DNA from: Ixodes scapularis | Lineage: Eukaryota; Arthropoda; Arachnida; Ixodida; Ixodidae | NCBI RefSeq assembly: GCF_016920785.2 | Contig: NW_024609846.1 | Location: forward strand, 91,840,888-91,904,887 | Direction of reading: 5' to 3' | Length of the DNA: 64,000 bases | Shown: positions 42,049 to 52,984 of the stretch, in pieces | How positions within the stretch are numbered: position 1 is the stretch's first letter | How the letters are laid out: every line of letters starts with the position of its first letter | Notes under the pieces: generated by a model | Databases searched by the model: none | What the model was told of the DNA's origin: nothing | Seen by the model: the letters and a program-made list of their open reading frames with translations, nothing else | Made by a program: the position numbers and the translations under genes

Positions 42049-44720
42049 GCTGCCTACTTGGCGCGCGGCAATATAGCGCTGCGCGGACTCATTGATCACT
42101 GCCGCGTGGTGTTTAGAGAGCACGGTCACGGGATGGCGCTGCTGCGTAGAAGCCGAAAAATGGTGTTTAGCAGACGCCTTTTCGATTTCATAGAGGCGCA
42201 AACTTCCTCAATTCATATTGTAAGGGCAATGCGTCAAGGAATTATTTTAGCATATATAAATAAAAAATGCATATACACTGCAATGCAGAACTACACGTTC
42301 TATTTTTCTTTTAATGACTGCTGGGAACCTTAAAAGCGAAAGCCAAGTATAGCCTTTCTTTTTTAGGAGTTTGAAGCCCCGTAAAATAATATTGAAAGCA
42401 AAATTGAAAGATGTAATTCAGCAAAGCAGCGTGCTTTTTTTTTAGTTTTTTTTTACCATTTTTCGAAATCAACCACTCTGACGCCAATAGGTTCAGTAGT
42501 TGCTTAGAATAAGTACAATTTCTCATAAGAAATATATGGGCTCTTCTACTGCGATATCCTCTTGAAGGGGTCATGAAAGATTATCGGGCTGGAATGATCA
42601 TGACTTTGCAGAGGCTTAATGGTCCTATTCTGGCTCAAGTATGGTCCCACAGACGGCCACTGAAACAAAAGCTTCTTTCTCTCGGTGAAATTGCGAGGAT
42701 AAAAGGGGACTACTTCTTTCAGTCTTGCCTTCGCAGAGCTCGACGACGGAATTGTGGGATTAAAACAACAAGCATGACGGCAGTCAGGCGCGGCTCATGA
42801 ATTGGCCACGAGAACTGCGTGGAAACTCAACTTCGACTCGGAAATATAAATGCCTCAGCGGACAGTCGGGCTTGTGTCCAGCCACTGCGGTTATAAGAAT
42901 AGCCGAACTCAAACAATTCATGGAGCTCAGCACGCGCTTTCTATTTTGCTAACCGCAGCGCGTGTCTATCATTAACGTTGGCGGCGTGTGACAGGCACTA
43001 GGGCACGTGGCCGCTTGTTCTGGCTCCGAGCTGACGCGATAATAAATGCTGATATTTCTCAAATTCCTTTAGGCGACTGTCATTGCCTAAAAAAATGAAA
43101 CTAAGGCAACTTTATTTAAGCATTAACTTTAGTGAGTGGCGCTAAGTAGTATTTAGCGAAACTGGAAAAATCGTTTGATGGCTTCTTTAACATGACAATT
43201 AAGCGTAGTTCCACTACTTATTCATAAGACTCCGGACAACCCTATTTTACGTTCTGACGATATTTCTGAAATAACCTCCTGGGAATCGAATAAAACTTTT
43301 CGAAAGACACATTTCAATTTATGTTTAAGGTTACGCCGTGGCATTTGACTACACAAAAATAATTGGTGACCTTCCCTTTTGCCTTCGGCATCTCATTTTA
43401 CGAAGCGCGAGGCCAACCCAAGCACAGCAGCTTCCAGAGTCGTCTGCTCAGCTCACACGTACGCCTAACTGGCGTGCGTCGACAGGGGAAGGAGCGGCGC
43501 GGCCAAGCTTCCAGCCGGACAGCCCTATACTCTTCGTTCAGCGTACTTGCGGTAGACTACCGGTAGACTAAGCACTGATACCCGTTCCCACCTCAAGAAA
43601 AAATGAAGTTTCGCTCATTGTTCGTACGCTGCGCGAAGTACTTCTTTAAAGATATGGTCGTCGGAGGAAAGAGCAATGTTTTGGCGTTTGAAACGTGTAC
43701 GTCTTGATAACACATGTATCTAATCTAAAATTCCCCTACATATATTTTAACTTTTTACATACAGGGGCTTAGGCGTAGACTACGGGGGGGGGGGGGGGGG
43801 GGGGCATCGGGGCTCGTGCCCCCCTAATGCTCTGCCGCCCCCCCCCCCCCCCCCGGGCCCGGGCTGTGATCCTTACCGAGACGCTGTTAACGTGCCATGT
43901 AACGAGTTTCTAGTAGTGGCATGTTAACAAAAAAATGCACACGTTGCCTTTATTGACAAAATACATGGGAAATAGAATCCCAGAGCACTTCCGGGGAGGG
44001 GGGTGCTTTTCCGCTTGGGCGGAAAAGCCCTCCCCTCCCTCCCGGGAAAAATGGAAAGTCTACGCCGCTATAAAGGGGGAAGCTAGTCATGCTTTCCTAG
44101 GACCAAGTCTTTTTTTACTTCGGTTCTTGAGGTGAAAACGAGAATAGGTTTTTTCATGTTTAGACTGGGTGTTTTTTTCTTTGATTGCTCCGCACAGAAA
44201 TTAAAGGATTTGGTGTTCACTATTTGATTCGACGTTAGAGGTTTTTGAGCACAATTCGGCACCATTACATTCGAATGCAATTCGTTCTCATCTTCCCCTT
44301 TTTGCACAAATATTAAAATATAAAATATTTGCTCAAAAACAGCAAGAAATACGTCATAATAGAAGAAAAACGCAACGATCGTGAAAAAACCTTTACATCC
44401 AGGAATGCCTGCCACGTTAATGCAGCTGTCAAGTAGCGTAAACGCGGATATGTTTCCAGCTGTTTAGAAGTTATGTTTCCTTAGATCCTGGTTGCCCTTT
44501 CAAGTCAAAAACAAAATGAGCGGAATGCGAACGCTGGACTTTGAACAGATCTTTTGAAGAATAGATTCCAGTGGCTTCTTTGCGCGGAAACGTAAAAGAT
44601 TCAGAGGTGCGTTACTCTTTATGTGATATTTTTGCTGAAAACATGAAAGAGCTATCGAGCATTTCAGGAACTTGATAATAATTTACGTATACTCTTTTTC
44701 ATTCGTAGAAACTCGTCTAT
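42049..44720. other. no gene recognised; G/C-tract transposon remnant near 43.76-44.08 kb
   Basis: CAGGGGCTTAGGCGTAGACT at 43762 followed by a long G run, a C run, and GTCTACGCCGCTA at 44058-44070 look like the two ends of a small hAT-type element of the GGCGTAG family, but no 8-bp duplication is seen. The rest holds no credible frame. It is the 5' flank of the metallopeptidase exon 1. Confidence 0.4.
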
Positions 44721-44723
44721 AGA

Positions 44724-44731
44724 TATATAAG
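44724..44731 (+). promoter_or_regulatory. TATA box upstream of the signal-peptide exon
   Basis: TATATAAG, 50 bases before the ATG at 44781. A single clean TATA box close to a short leader is common for secreted-protein genes of arthropods. Confidence 0.5.
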
Positions 44732-44780
44732 GAGGACCTCATTCAACATTCGCTTTTTGTTATCACTTCGGTTTAAAAAA

Positions 44781-44862
44781 ATGCTTATCATGGATAGAAG
44801 GATTGCAACACTGATATTCATCTTGACAGCATTCTCCAGCTCAAGGACTGCGGAAAACAAAG
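44781..44862 (+). CDS. signal-peptide exon, probable exon 1 of the M13 metallopeptidase
   Basis: The ATG opens a 27-codon stretch, MLIMDRRIATLIFILTAFSS then SRTAENK, with a basic n-region (DRR), a hydrophobic core (IATLIFILTAF) and a small-residue cleavage zone (SSSRTA), followed by AAAG|GTATTA, a plausible 5' splice site. One base (G) is left over, phase 1. The exon at 62449 needs exactly one preceding base: G+AT gives Asp, producing ...TAENK-DPVNPD.... No other phase-matched, acceptor-bounded coding exon was noticed between them. Joining over 17.6 kb is inference; it could belong to another secreted protein. Confidence 0.5.
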
Positions 44863-44864
44863 GT

Positions 44865-45412
44865 ATTATGCGTCAATTTGCAAGTAGACCACGATGATTT
44901 ATAAAACACAATTTAGTCGATTCATCTTTAAAAAAAAAAAAAAAATTTAAATCTTACATTGAAGCGTTGGTGGCCGCGTTGTGGCGAGTTGTGCCTCTTT
45001 CCTGCGGTGCTGCGCTTTAGTAAACGTTTCCACGTGTTTTCAAAGGACAGTCTCACCATTTACATAAGATTCTAAAACACTTCTTCGGCGAATGACGATG
45101 AACGAGCTGAAACTGTCTTCAGCTCTCTGCCACCAGCTTCAGGCAACGCTCCAAAAAGGCAATTGTTCGACATGCGAAATGGCCGTCCAGTGGCCGCACT
45201 CACGTAGCGGGGAAGTGCGATCCAGCAATCGTCATAGAAATCAGTGGTTGTAGCCATTTGACGGAGTTAGCGTCAGCGAGTGGTGTATCTGCTAATACAT
45301 TTCTGTTCAATCTAAATTTAGAATTAACAATACTTAGTTGAAATCAGTTGTTAAGCTTATAATGAAAAGTTTCTATTTCTTAATCTGCCACACTCCTACA
45401 ATCACGACCACC
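44865..45412. other. start of the proposed intron 1
   Basis: Non-coding, A/T tracts (A run at 44932-44945). Confidence 0.4.
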
Positions 45413-45416
45413 TATA

Positions 45417-45970
45417 CACGAACTCAACTCTGTCTGTTATGTCACGGCGTGGTGGTGGCGCGTCGAGCGAACTTCCGGTCTGGGGCTGTGGGCGAAAGTC
45501 ATCATGCAGGACGGGCATTCCTGCCTTGTTTTGACAGAAACCAGACAAAAACCTGCCGTCTCGTCAAAACGCCGCGATTGGAGCTATATCAAAAGAGTCG
45601 AGAAAGGTTTGAAGGTCAGTTTTCATGTGCTCGGTTCGTCCGAGTACGTGGATATGTGATATGAAAAGGGAAAACCAGACGCTGTCGGAGCACGACTGCT
45701 TGGGCGGGAAGCACTTTGGGTTGAATTCACGGATGCTTGTGGTCATCAAATTTATTTGTTTTTTTCCAACATGAACGTGGGAAAACAGTCAAGTTGTACG
45801 GACCACCTGTGGACTACGTTCAGTGCGTTTTCATGTCAAAAGACCGCCGAATCGCTCGAAACTGTCGTCTGTATTTTCAAACGTTTCTGCTTGCCGTCTG
45901 CTCTTTCAGACGACACCGGCCAATACCACCTAGAACACGAGGCCTGCGCGTTTCCTCCTCTAAACGTCAT
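45417..45970 (+). mobile_element. element T, copy 2 (truncated), with THAP-like remnant
   Basis: Starts CACGAACTCAACTC directly after TATA (45413-45416), matching the right end of copy 1. Similarity runs through gtggtggcgcg, acttccggtctgggg, ctcgtcaaaacgc, ggtttgaaggtcagttttcatg and the THAP-like closing region TLSEHDCLGGKHFG (about 45682-45724). It ends near 45970 in the linker zone; the left half with the unknown gene is absent. All frames are broken. Confidence 0.7.
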
Positions 45971-46648
45971 CACTAGTAGATCCCCTCAGCGCCCCCTAGC
46001 TAGCCCCGATGAGAAACATCGTCTGCTACATCGTCTGCTCCATCGCCTGCTTCAGTGGTTTGTGTAACAGATAATGAAACAGATGCTCACGCCGAGTTTC
46101 TCTTGCAAATAGCATACGATGAAGTTAGACGTTCACGTGGAGCGTCAAATGCATGAGCGAAATTGCCTTACTGCTGCGCGAAGGGCTGAAAAGCCCTTCG
46201 TTGGACGCTGGACGCTGACACTGGACGCCATTTTCGAGGGCGCTGTTCATACCCCGGGTAGCTGCTTCGAAGCGTTCTACCGCAGAACGAGCGCGCGCGC
46301 TAGAAATGCGCGTCTCAAAGCCAGGAGCGCGTGCTAGCTCGCGCTCCTGGCCGAGGGAGCGTTCGCGTGCACGTCGCAAATGCACTGGAAGCTCGCTATC
46401 AGCTCGCGCTCAGCAGTCACGCACACAGCTGCGGCAGTAAGTGAATGCGACGTAGTTGCGACGCGGCCCCTACTCTCGTCAAGCTTCGGGGTGTTTGCCG
46501 CTTGGGGCGGGTCGGGGATCTACTAACGAAACGTCATGCGCAGGCCTTGTCTTCTAGGTGGTATTGCACCGGCACGTAGACCAGCCGTTGGCCTGGTAAT
46601 GCCGATAAGAATTAAATGCAGGCCTCAGAAGACTTTTAAGTTTGACAT
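45971..46648. repeat. non-coding stretch with two perfect hairpins
   Basis: CGAAGGGCT-GAAA-AGCCCTTCG at 46179-46200 has a GNRA-type tetraloop; CCAGGAGCGCG-TGCTAGCT-CGCGCTCCTGG is at 46321-46350. A CATCGTCTGCT word is repeated three times at 46017-46045. No gene seen. Confidence 0.6.
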
Positions 46649-47298
46649 CTAGCAACCAGTAGCGTAGGCAGGGGAGTGTTGGGGGGCGGGGGGGGGGGGG
46701 GGGTCGGGGGTCAAACCCCCCCCCCCCCCCCCCGAAATTCCAAAGCTACACCCATTCCCCGGTGCCCGCATTGGGCCCGCTCGCTACCCTCCTCACGCAG
46801 TCGGTCTTGCACGGGGCACGGAGTAAAGGGGGGGGAGTGCGGACTATCTCCAACTTATGTGGTTTCGGGAGGAATGTTTGTGGGGTAGAGAATGCTCACA
46901 TAAGTAAAATAATCACTATTTCTTTATTGATGCTTATTTGATGGGATGCGGAACTTGATCTCGGATATATAGAGAACGGATATTTCGAAACATTTGTGGG
47001 GTGAAGGATGGCAATTTGAAGGCAGATTATAAAAAAAACTATCCTCACTAAATACATAGTTAAATCAAACCAAAGCAAACATAATAATACGAACACATGG
47101 GGATACTATAAGATAATGACATTAATATAAGTAATATTAAATTAATTATAAAAACCAGTTTCACTGTAAGCAACGGGTGGCGCTGAGCTCACGCACACCT
47201 TGTGTATTGATCAGAATTACGTGCTTTCGACTAGAAATTACCGCGAATAAAAAAGTAGCTGTGACTAGTTCTTTCAAAAAGCAATTTACAGGCTCTCT

Positions 47299-47575
47299 CT
47301 AGATTATTTCATTTATGCCAAGCGCCTGTATATTAAGGTGCAGCTGCCTGCGTTCACGGCAATGAATACCCAGGATGTCCACCACTTGAACTTCAATGTC
47401 GCGGTGAACATTCAGAAGCACTAGACCGAGCGGTCGCTCATTCGAAGTAAACGCTCTCAGTGCTCTCAGGTGTGTTCTCAAGCGCCGTAACGAAGAACGA
47501 GCGCTCAGCTTCCGCCGTTGTTACGCGCAGAGTCGCTGGGATCTTGAGGAGACGATAGACGTTTGGGAGTAGGGC
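47299..47575 (-). pseudogene. hAT transposase C-terminal dimerisation region
   Basis: Reads PNVYRLLKIPATLRVTTAEA then ERSFF in one frame, and LRRLRTHLRALRAFTSNERP, LGLVLLNVHRDIEVQVVDIL in the next, the hallmark of hAT C-termini (AEAERSFSxLRRLKTxLRxxMxxERLxGLALLxxHRDI). One frameshift at about 47490 separates them. The upstream catalytic part is not readable. Confidence 0.78.
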
Positions 47576-49126
47576 CTCCGGTCAGAGGGTGACCGCCTGT
47601 AGCGCTGACGTGACGGGCGTTTCATGTTTCTCTCCGTTTTATTGGACGCGCAAGACTTTTTTTTTTTTTTTTTTTTGCGAATTTTTTGTAACTTTTTGAA
47701 ATTTCCCTCTATCGAAACACCCTTCTCAGTGGTCGCTTCGAATGCGATGGAGTCCATCTTGCTTTCTGCTTTGCATGTCGAGGTGATATACGATGCAATT
47801 TGTTTATTAGATTAACTTTTTCGTTGCACGGAACATCAGAAAATTCGAACAGCCTTGATATTCCCACTACGCACAGGCGCAAGGGTATTCAAGTTCGTTT
47901 CCATGTTCGGCGTGTGGATTTCACATTTGTGCGTTGTTGGGGTGTCATTTCTCCGAGTGACGAAACGATGAGTTCGGACTGACGACTTCTCATTGCCCGA
48001 GGATATGCCGCTGCTGCGTTTGGACCGCACTGCAAGATGAAGCGGCCTAGCAAAATAAGAGTCTCTTTCCTTTGATATTTGTTCTGTAGCAGGAATTTGT
48101 TAAATCTTTAATAGATAACAGATTTTGGTTTTGTGATTGTTCAGAACTTTCCCTCGCCCTATATATGGGTCCCTAGTGTGTTTGCGAGAACGGTTGCTCT
48201 GTTTTTAGGCGTCAAAATTTTTTTTTTTTTGCTGTTTAATTTTTTTGCGACAGTATAGCCCGCCGGTAACAGCCAGACGGCGCCAATATATAGTGAGAGT
48301 CCCAGGTTATACCCTCCCTCGGTGTACCTCGGCAAAGGGTGAACGATAAGCCCCCAATTGTGTGCCGACGGCTTCGATTTGCGCTACGTATACGAGCGCA
48401 ACGCCCACACAGTGGAGCATGACGCAGCGAAAAGCCTGATACTTCTTCGCAGTAAAAGCGCACTCCAGTGATACGTATTCACGTTCCGCGATCACGGCTT
48501 CCCGGCCTACCCAGTATTTCTGGCTTCAGACAATAGGCTACTGTGGCGCCACCAGAGTTATAGCTCACGTTTGAACAATGCAGCTGTCACTCCCAGGCAT
48601 GCCCAATGTTTCTTGCTTCAGTCGCTAGATAGCGCCAAATCGAACAGCACTGCACGTTGCCCATAGACCAGTGTCCGAGATTCTAGCCCCCAGCGATAAA
48701 AGTGTGAAATACTAATCTCGAGCGCGGGCTCTGGTGGAGGGGCTGCGCATAAAACAAGGCTTTTCCTTTTGGCAATGGTGTTGTTCTAGCTTCGTGACTA
48801 TGCCTTTCCGACATTCTAGCACTACGGTATGTGCGAAGGTTTCTAAAAAAAAAAAAACGGAGTCTCGCAACAAACCCAGCCTTCCCATCCCCCCCCCCCC
48901 CCCCCGGCATTTACTGTGTCATTGCGTCATCATAAACAAACATGACGGCGCCCACGGAGCAGAGCAACCACTGGTCTAAAGCTATCCTTGTGTTTTGTCT
49001 GACCTTCACACCTTGGTAACGCAGCGCTACCTCAAAAAGCGGGGGGAGTTGTATGCTGAGAGGAAGCTTTTAAAGTTGGTGGGCTGCAACTACGACGACA
49101 GTAAAACATTGAGCCACCACGCCGTG

Positions 49127-49436
49127 CACTCTAAAAAAAGTCTGTGCGTCTACTTTCACGCAAAACACTCGGAGAACCAATCAACGCAACTTACAGAGGC
49201 AGCTCACCGAATGACGATGCCGAACATCTGTTTAGACCAAAAAACGCAGACTGAGTTGTGACATTAAGCAATGCGAACGTGACGTTTTGCATTGCTTGAT
49301 GTCACAACTCAGACTGCGTTTTTTGGTCTAAACATATGTTTCGGCATCGACATTCGCTGAGGTGCCTCTGTAAATTGCGCTGATTGGCTCTCCGAGTGTT
49401 GTGCGTGAAAGTAGACGCACAGACTTTTTTAGAGTG
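49127..49436. mobile_element. 310-bp palindromic MITE, copy 1
   Basis: From CACTCTAAAAAAAGTCTGTG to its reverse complement at the right end, arms of about 150 bp fold back almost completely (CTTTCACG, AACACTCGGAG, CCAATCA, TTTAGACCAAAAAACGCAG, TTGTGACATTAAGCAATGC). TA follows the right end only. The open frame at 48995-49261 is incidental. Confidence 0.9.
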
Positions 49437-49656
49437 TATATTCCTGTAAATGAAGCCTGCTCTGTTTTCAAAAATTACAATGCAGCTTTACCGGTTTAGC
49501 TTAACAGTGCCTCTCTAATCTTTGCGTGAGCGTCCGTACCGCTGAAGTCACCCTGTTTCGTCAATGGGGGGGGGGGGGGGGGGGGGGGATTCATGCTATT
49601 GGGTACCCCCCCCCCCCCCCGTGAAATAAAATCCTGGCTACGCCACTGCTAACAAT

Positions 49657-50950
49657 GCTTGGGTTTCGGCTAGTTGGTTTGCCATTCTGAGGTATACGCG
49701 TGTTAAGGGGGTATGGAAACCAAATTCTGGAGCTTACTTCTTTGCTTCAACGTGAGCAGGGTTAAAATAGGACTTCACCAGTACCAATATTCTGTAGGAT
49801 AATCCGAGAAGACGTATTTAAACAGAATAAAACGATAACCAAAAACCACCCCGTGGATGTCTGTGAAGCTTCGATGGAATGTCGTGACAACAACATGTTC
49901 GTAAGAGCAGCGCCACAACGGTAAGTACGGTCACTCAAAGATATTACTCATGCCTGAACGTAGTACCGAGGCGTTTTGGTGAAGAAAGTAACAGCAGGGT
50001 TGGCCACCGTTCGTTTTACTATCGGGTGTTCTTACCGGCAACGCTTGTTTGGGGTGGTTTGGGGATGCGAAGTAATATTCACGCTACGAAATGTATAATT
50101 AAACGGGCCCTAATGCCCACCTTTCCTGATGACGGGATAGCCACCTTGGTCGACAGCAACTGATAACGGACTCGATCGCTAAGAAGTTAACATATCCGCC
50201 ATCGTTGCTAGAAGGAGACGGCCCGTACGGCTCTGCAAAGCGGCGCGCATGTAAGCAAATCGCTGCGGTGTTTTTCGTGGCTTCGGGGATGCAGGAGAGA
50301 GTCAACGTCCAGGAAGATACGTTTGAAGTAAAAGCGTGTCAGCAAGATCCACGTAAATACCTGTTCGCACTGGGAGCGGAATCGCACTGGCATTGCCTTC
50401 TTGGCAACCGCTTCGGAAACGATCTTTTACAACCGATGTTATGAACCGCTGGGCCTCTAGACAATCGTAACTCAGTGCTGACGTGACGCTCGGCAGATAA
50501 AGATTGGACCGGCATTGAGCAGCACCCAAAAACTGCTCTAACTCGACATGTGTTGGCGTACCATCATGTCGGAATAAAATTGACATATGGAAAACGTGTA
50601 CTACACATGTTGCGAAGGCAATCCATATGGCGTTTATTTGAGCTGTATAACACAAAAAAGAGGAGATTGGATCGAGAAGAGAGTTCCTTTGCGACGAGAG
50701 CGTTCCTCACCGCTGCACCTGAAAACAAGCTAGATACGACGAAATAGAGGTCAGGGTTCAAACTGTTCATACGAGAAGGTTCCACAAAGGTCTCGTAGGC
50801 GTATTCCATTAGCCGCCGGTCGTGTGAAGGTCTTGTCCCGGGTCGTCGAAGTGTTTTGCTAAGCTTAGCGTCCCTAAATAGTCTTCGGTGGTCGCTTGGT
50901 CGGTGGGATCGTTGTCGTTGTAGCTTTTTGAGGTATCCGTGGTTCTAGCG
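49657..50950. other. no gene recognised
   Basis: Several short frames (50205-50444, 50302-50655, 50550-50747) without motifs or splice context. Confidence 0.4.
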
Positions 50951-50953
50951 TTT

Positions 50954-51215
50954 GTCCCGCCGCGGCGTTCAGTTTCGAGTAGTTTGTTTTTGTTTTTTTT
51001 TCTCCCTCGTTGGGGCGCGCACAGAGCAAATAGAAATGCACGATGTTCGTCGCGACGGCGTCTGCGAGCGATGTTGCCGGTGATGTAGATTTGATCATTA
51101 AAAGTGCGTAAAGCTTTGTAGCTGTCGTCGGCGTGGTAGTAAAATTTCATCGTAGCGATGAAATTTTACCCGCCGCGGCGTTCAGTTTGTCCCGCCGCGG
51201 CGTTCAGTTTCAAAT

Positions 51216-51247
<32 letters not shown>

Positions 51248-51402
51248 CTTCGTTGGGACGCGCACCGAGCAAATAGAAATGCGCGTTGTTCTTCGCGACG
51301 GCGTATGCGAGCGATGTTGCCGGCGATGTAGATTTGATCATTAAAAGTGCGTAAAGCTTTGTAGCTGTCGTAGGCGTGGTAGTAAAATTTCATCGTAGCG
51401 AT
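50954..51402. repeat. tandem duplication, two units of about 210 bp
   Basis: Units 50954-51160 and 51187-51402 both run from CCCGCCGCGGCGTTCAGTTT through gcaaatagaaatg, gttgccgg.gatgtagattt, gatcattaaaagtgcg to taaaatttcatcgtagcg. A third GCCGCGGCGTTCAGTTTG stands at 51170-51187 between them. The second unit has a T run of about 31 (51217-51247). Confidence 0.9.
51139..51169. repeat. perfect 14-bp hairpin at the tandem-unit junction
   Basis: GTAAAATTTCATCG-TAG-CGATGAAATTTTAC. The first arm is the end of unit 1 and also occurs at the end of unit 2, so the hairpin was made at the junction by an inverted copy of the unit end. Confidence 0.9.
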
Positions 51403-51710
51403 ACGAACAACTTGCGATAATTTAACTTCGTGAACACGCATCCCTTCTTAGGGTTTGCTGTAAGATCGTTTAGTGAATAACCTGTTGCCTGTTATGGACG
51501 ATGTAGACAAGGCAGACGGGTCGTACAAATACGACTCTAGGCCTAATCGCTTCTCAACCATCATGGCCCCTGGTGATGTAGCGGCGTGGCGGCGTCTCCG
51601 TCCCTATTAATGTCATCATACCCACCCGTTTCCTTGCCTTGGTCGGCGACCGTTCACTGGAGGCAGCTCCGCCGCTCCACCGGCTCGGCTCCGCGATATG
51701 CTACGGCCCT

Positions 51711-52160
51711 CGGGTACTCCGACTATGGTGCCTGGAACGCGTCTCCGACTGGTGTGTTTACCGTGCCCAAAAGAGTGGTCCCTCGATTTCCGCCTGATGA
51801 CGTCATAAAAGTGTCATGCTGTCGCCGGTCGCGACCCTGGCGGCGTCGCAACAGTTGAGGTATAAATGGCAGACGCCTGTTCTGCTGCAGGACGCTCTCC
51901 ACTGTGACAGTTCACGGAAGCTAGGAGAGCCGGAAGTTGGGAGGCCTGAAACGCCGTAACGACAGCGACACTCGCGTTCGCTCGTGCTTTTCGTCGGCAT
52001 TTCTACGGCCGACCGCCAGGATCGCGACAGGCAACAGCATGACACTCCGGCTTGTGTGACGTCATTTGTTGCCCCTTGGGGACAACCTTTGATGTATGGG
52101 CGGAATAGGACGCTAAACACACCAGTCGAAGACGCGATCCAGGCACCATACTCCGACTAA
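51711..52160. repeat. inverted repeat, arms about 140 bp
   Basis: 51711-51850 (actccgactatggtgcctgg, ctggtgtgttta, gtgtcatgctgtcgcc, ccctggcgg) matches the reverse complement of 52011-52160. Both arms carry a TGACGTCA next to the GTGTCATGC word. The spacer has a TATAAATGG box (51862-51870). It could be a foldback element or two opposed copies of one repeat. Confidence 0.75.
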
Positions 52161-52538
52161 GCGAGACTGCAACACGTTGACGCCTCCAAGTGGCAAGACT
52201 CGTAACAACGGTACGCTTGGCCCTCCGTGGCATGATGACGTCAAGACCGCGCCGGATCGGCCGGATCTCCCGAGATGCATCGCGTTCTTTGACGGCTGAT
52301 TTTGAAGCGCTTGCCAAAATCTAGACATTTAGAACGAAAAATATAGCCATCCGCTTAAACTTTGACTATGCAATTATCAATTACAGGGTTATCCGATTCT
52401 ATTAACTTATCTCTAGATGTTTTCTATTATATTTTAAGTTTCGATACAGTATCCCTTTAAGTGTTATGAGTGTTTACACTTTATACATATTCATGTTTCA
52501 AGTGTAACTTCGCAGTGCGGTATACCTCAGAATTCTAA

Positions 52539-52850
52539 GTTTGAAGGTTGGTTGAGGTAAGCAAACTCGCAGTAAATAGTAGATACAGGGAGATGTTGAT
52601 CATTGCTAACAGTGGCCATCACCGACTTGTTAAGCCTGATTCGCTTGTTCCGATTCTGCTTGCGGTTTTCAGTGTCGGCGTCGACCATCTCAGCAACGGT
52701 TCACGCTTTTGCAGCCCGAGTGACGTCGCGACTGAAAATTGCGAGTGGAATCTCATCATGCAAATCACGCTTTAGCGTCCATTCAGTGGCGTCCACGCGG
52801 AATGAATCGCCGCATGTCATATTATTCACGCGAAGTTTTGCAGTGTAACA
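52539..52850 (-). pseudogene. copy C of the unknown element T gene
   Basis: The minus strand matches repeats A and B of element T (atgcggcgattcattccgcg, ctcgcaattttcagtcgcga, gcaaaagcgtg, gacactgaaaaccgcaag, atggccac, caaccaaccttcaaa). It begins inside the frame (N-terminus lost), carries a TGA in place of the Trp in KAWTV, and stays open beyond the point where copy A stops, supporting a longer original protein. Confidence 0.65.
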
Positions 52851-52984
52851 ATACATAATAATAATTTTTATTTTCACAGCGCTGTTGTGTTTGACGGCTT
52901 CCTCTCAAACACAACATTGCTTGTGTGTGTCTGCCCAAACAGAGCAGTTCGAACAAATGCGGAGGGCAAGTTCGTCTGCTCCTT

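Larger units (their letters stand above)
46657..49648 (-). mobile_element. 3-kb hAT-type element (GGCGTAG family) with transposase remnant
   Basis: The left end CAGTAGCGTAGGCAGG and the reversed right end CAGTGGCGTAGCCAGG match at 14 of 16 positions; the outside 8-mers CTAGCAAC (46649-46656) and CTAACAAT (49649-49656) match at six of eight, both differences being transitions. G and C runs follow both ends. A hAT transposase C-terminus lies inside on the minus strand. A 310-bp MITE (49127-49436) is nested. The boundary pairing is probable, not proven. Confidence 0.6.

Noticed and set aside
43762..44070. Complete small hAT element
   Set aside because: Ends look alike (CAGGGGCTTAGGCGTAGAC / GTCTACGCCGCTA) but no 8-bp duplication is found; noted only in the stretch description.
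48995..49261. 88-codon frame ending at QKTQTEL
   Set aside because: Its second half is one arm of the 310-bp palindromic MITE; no domain.
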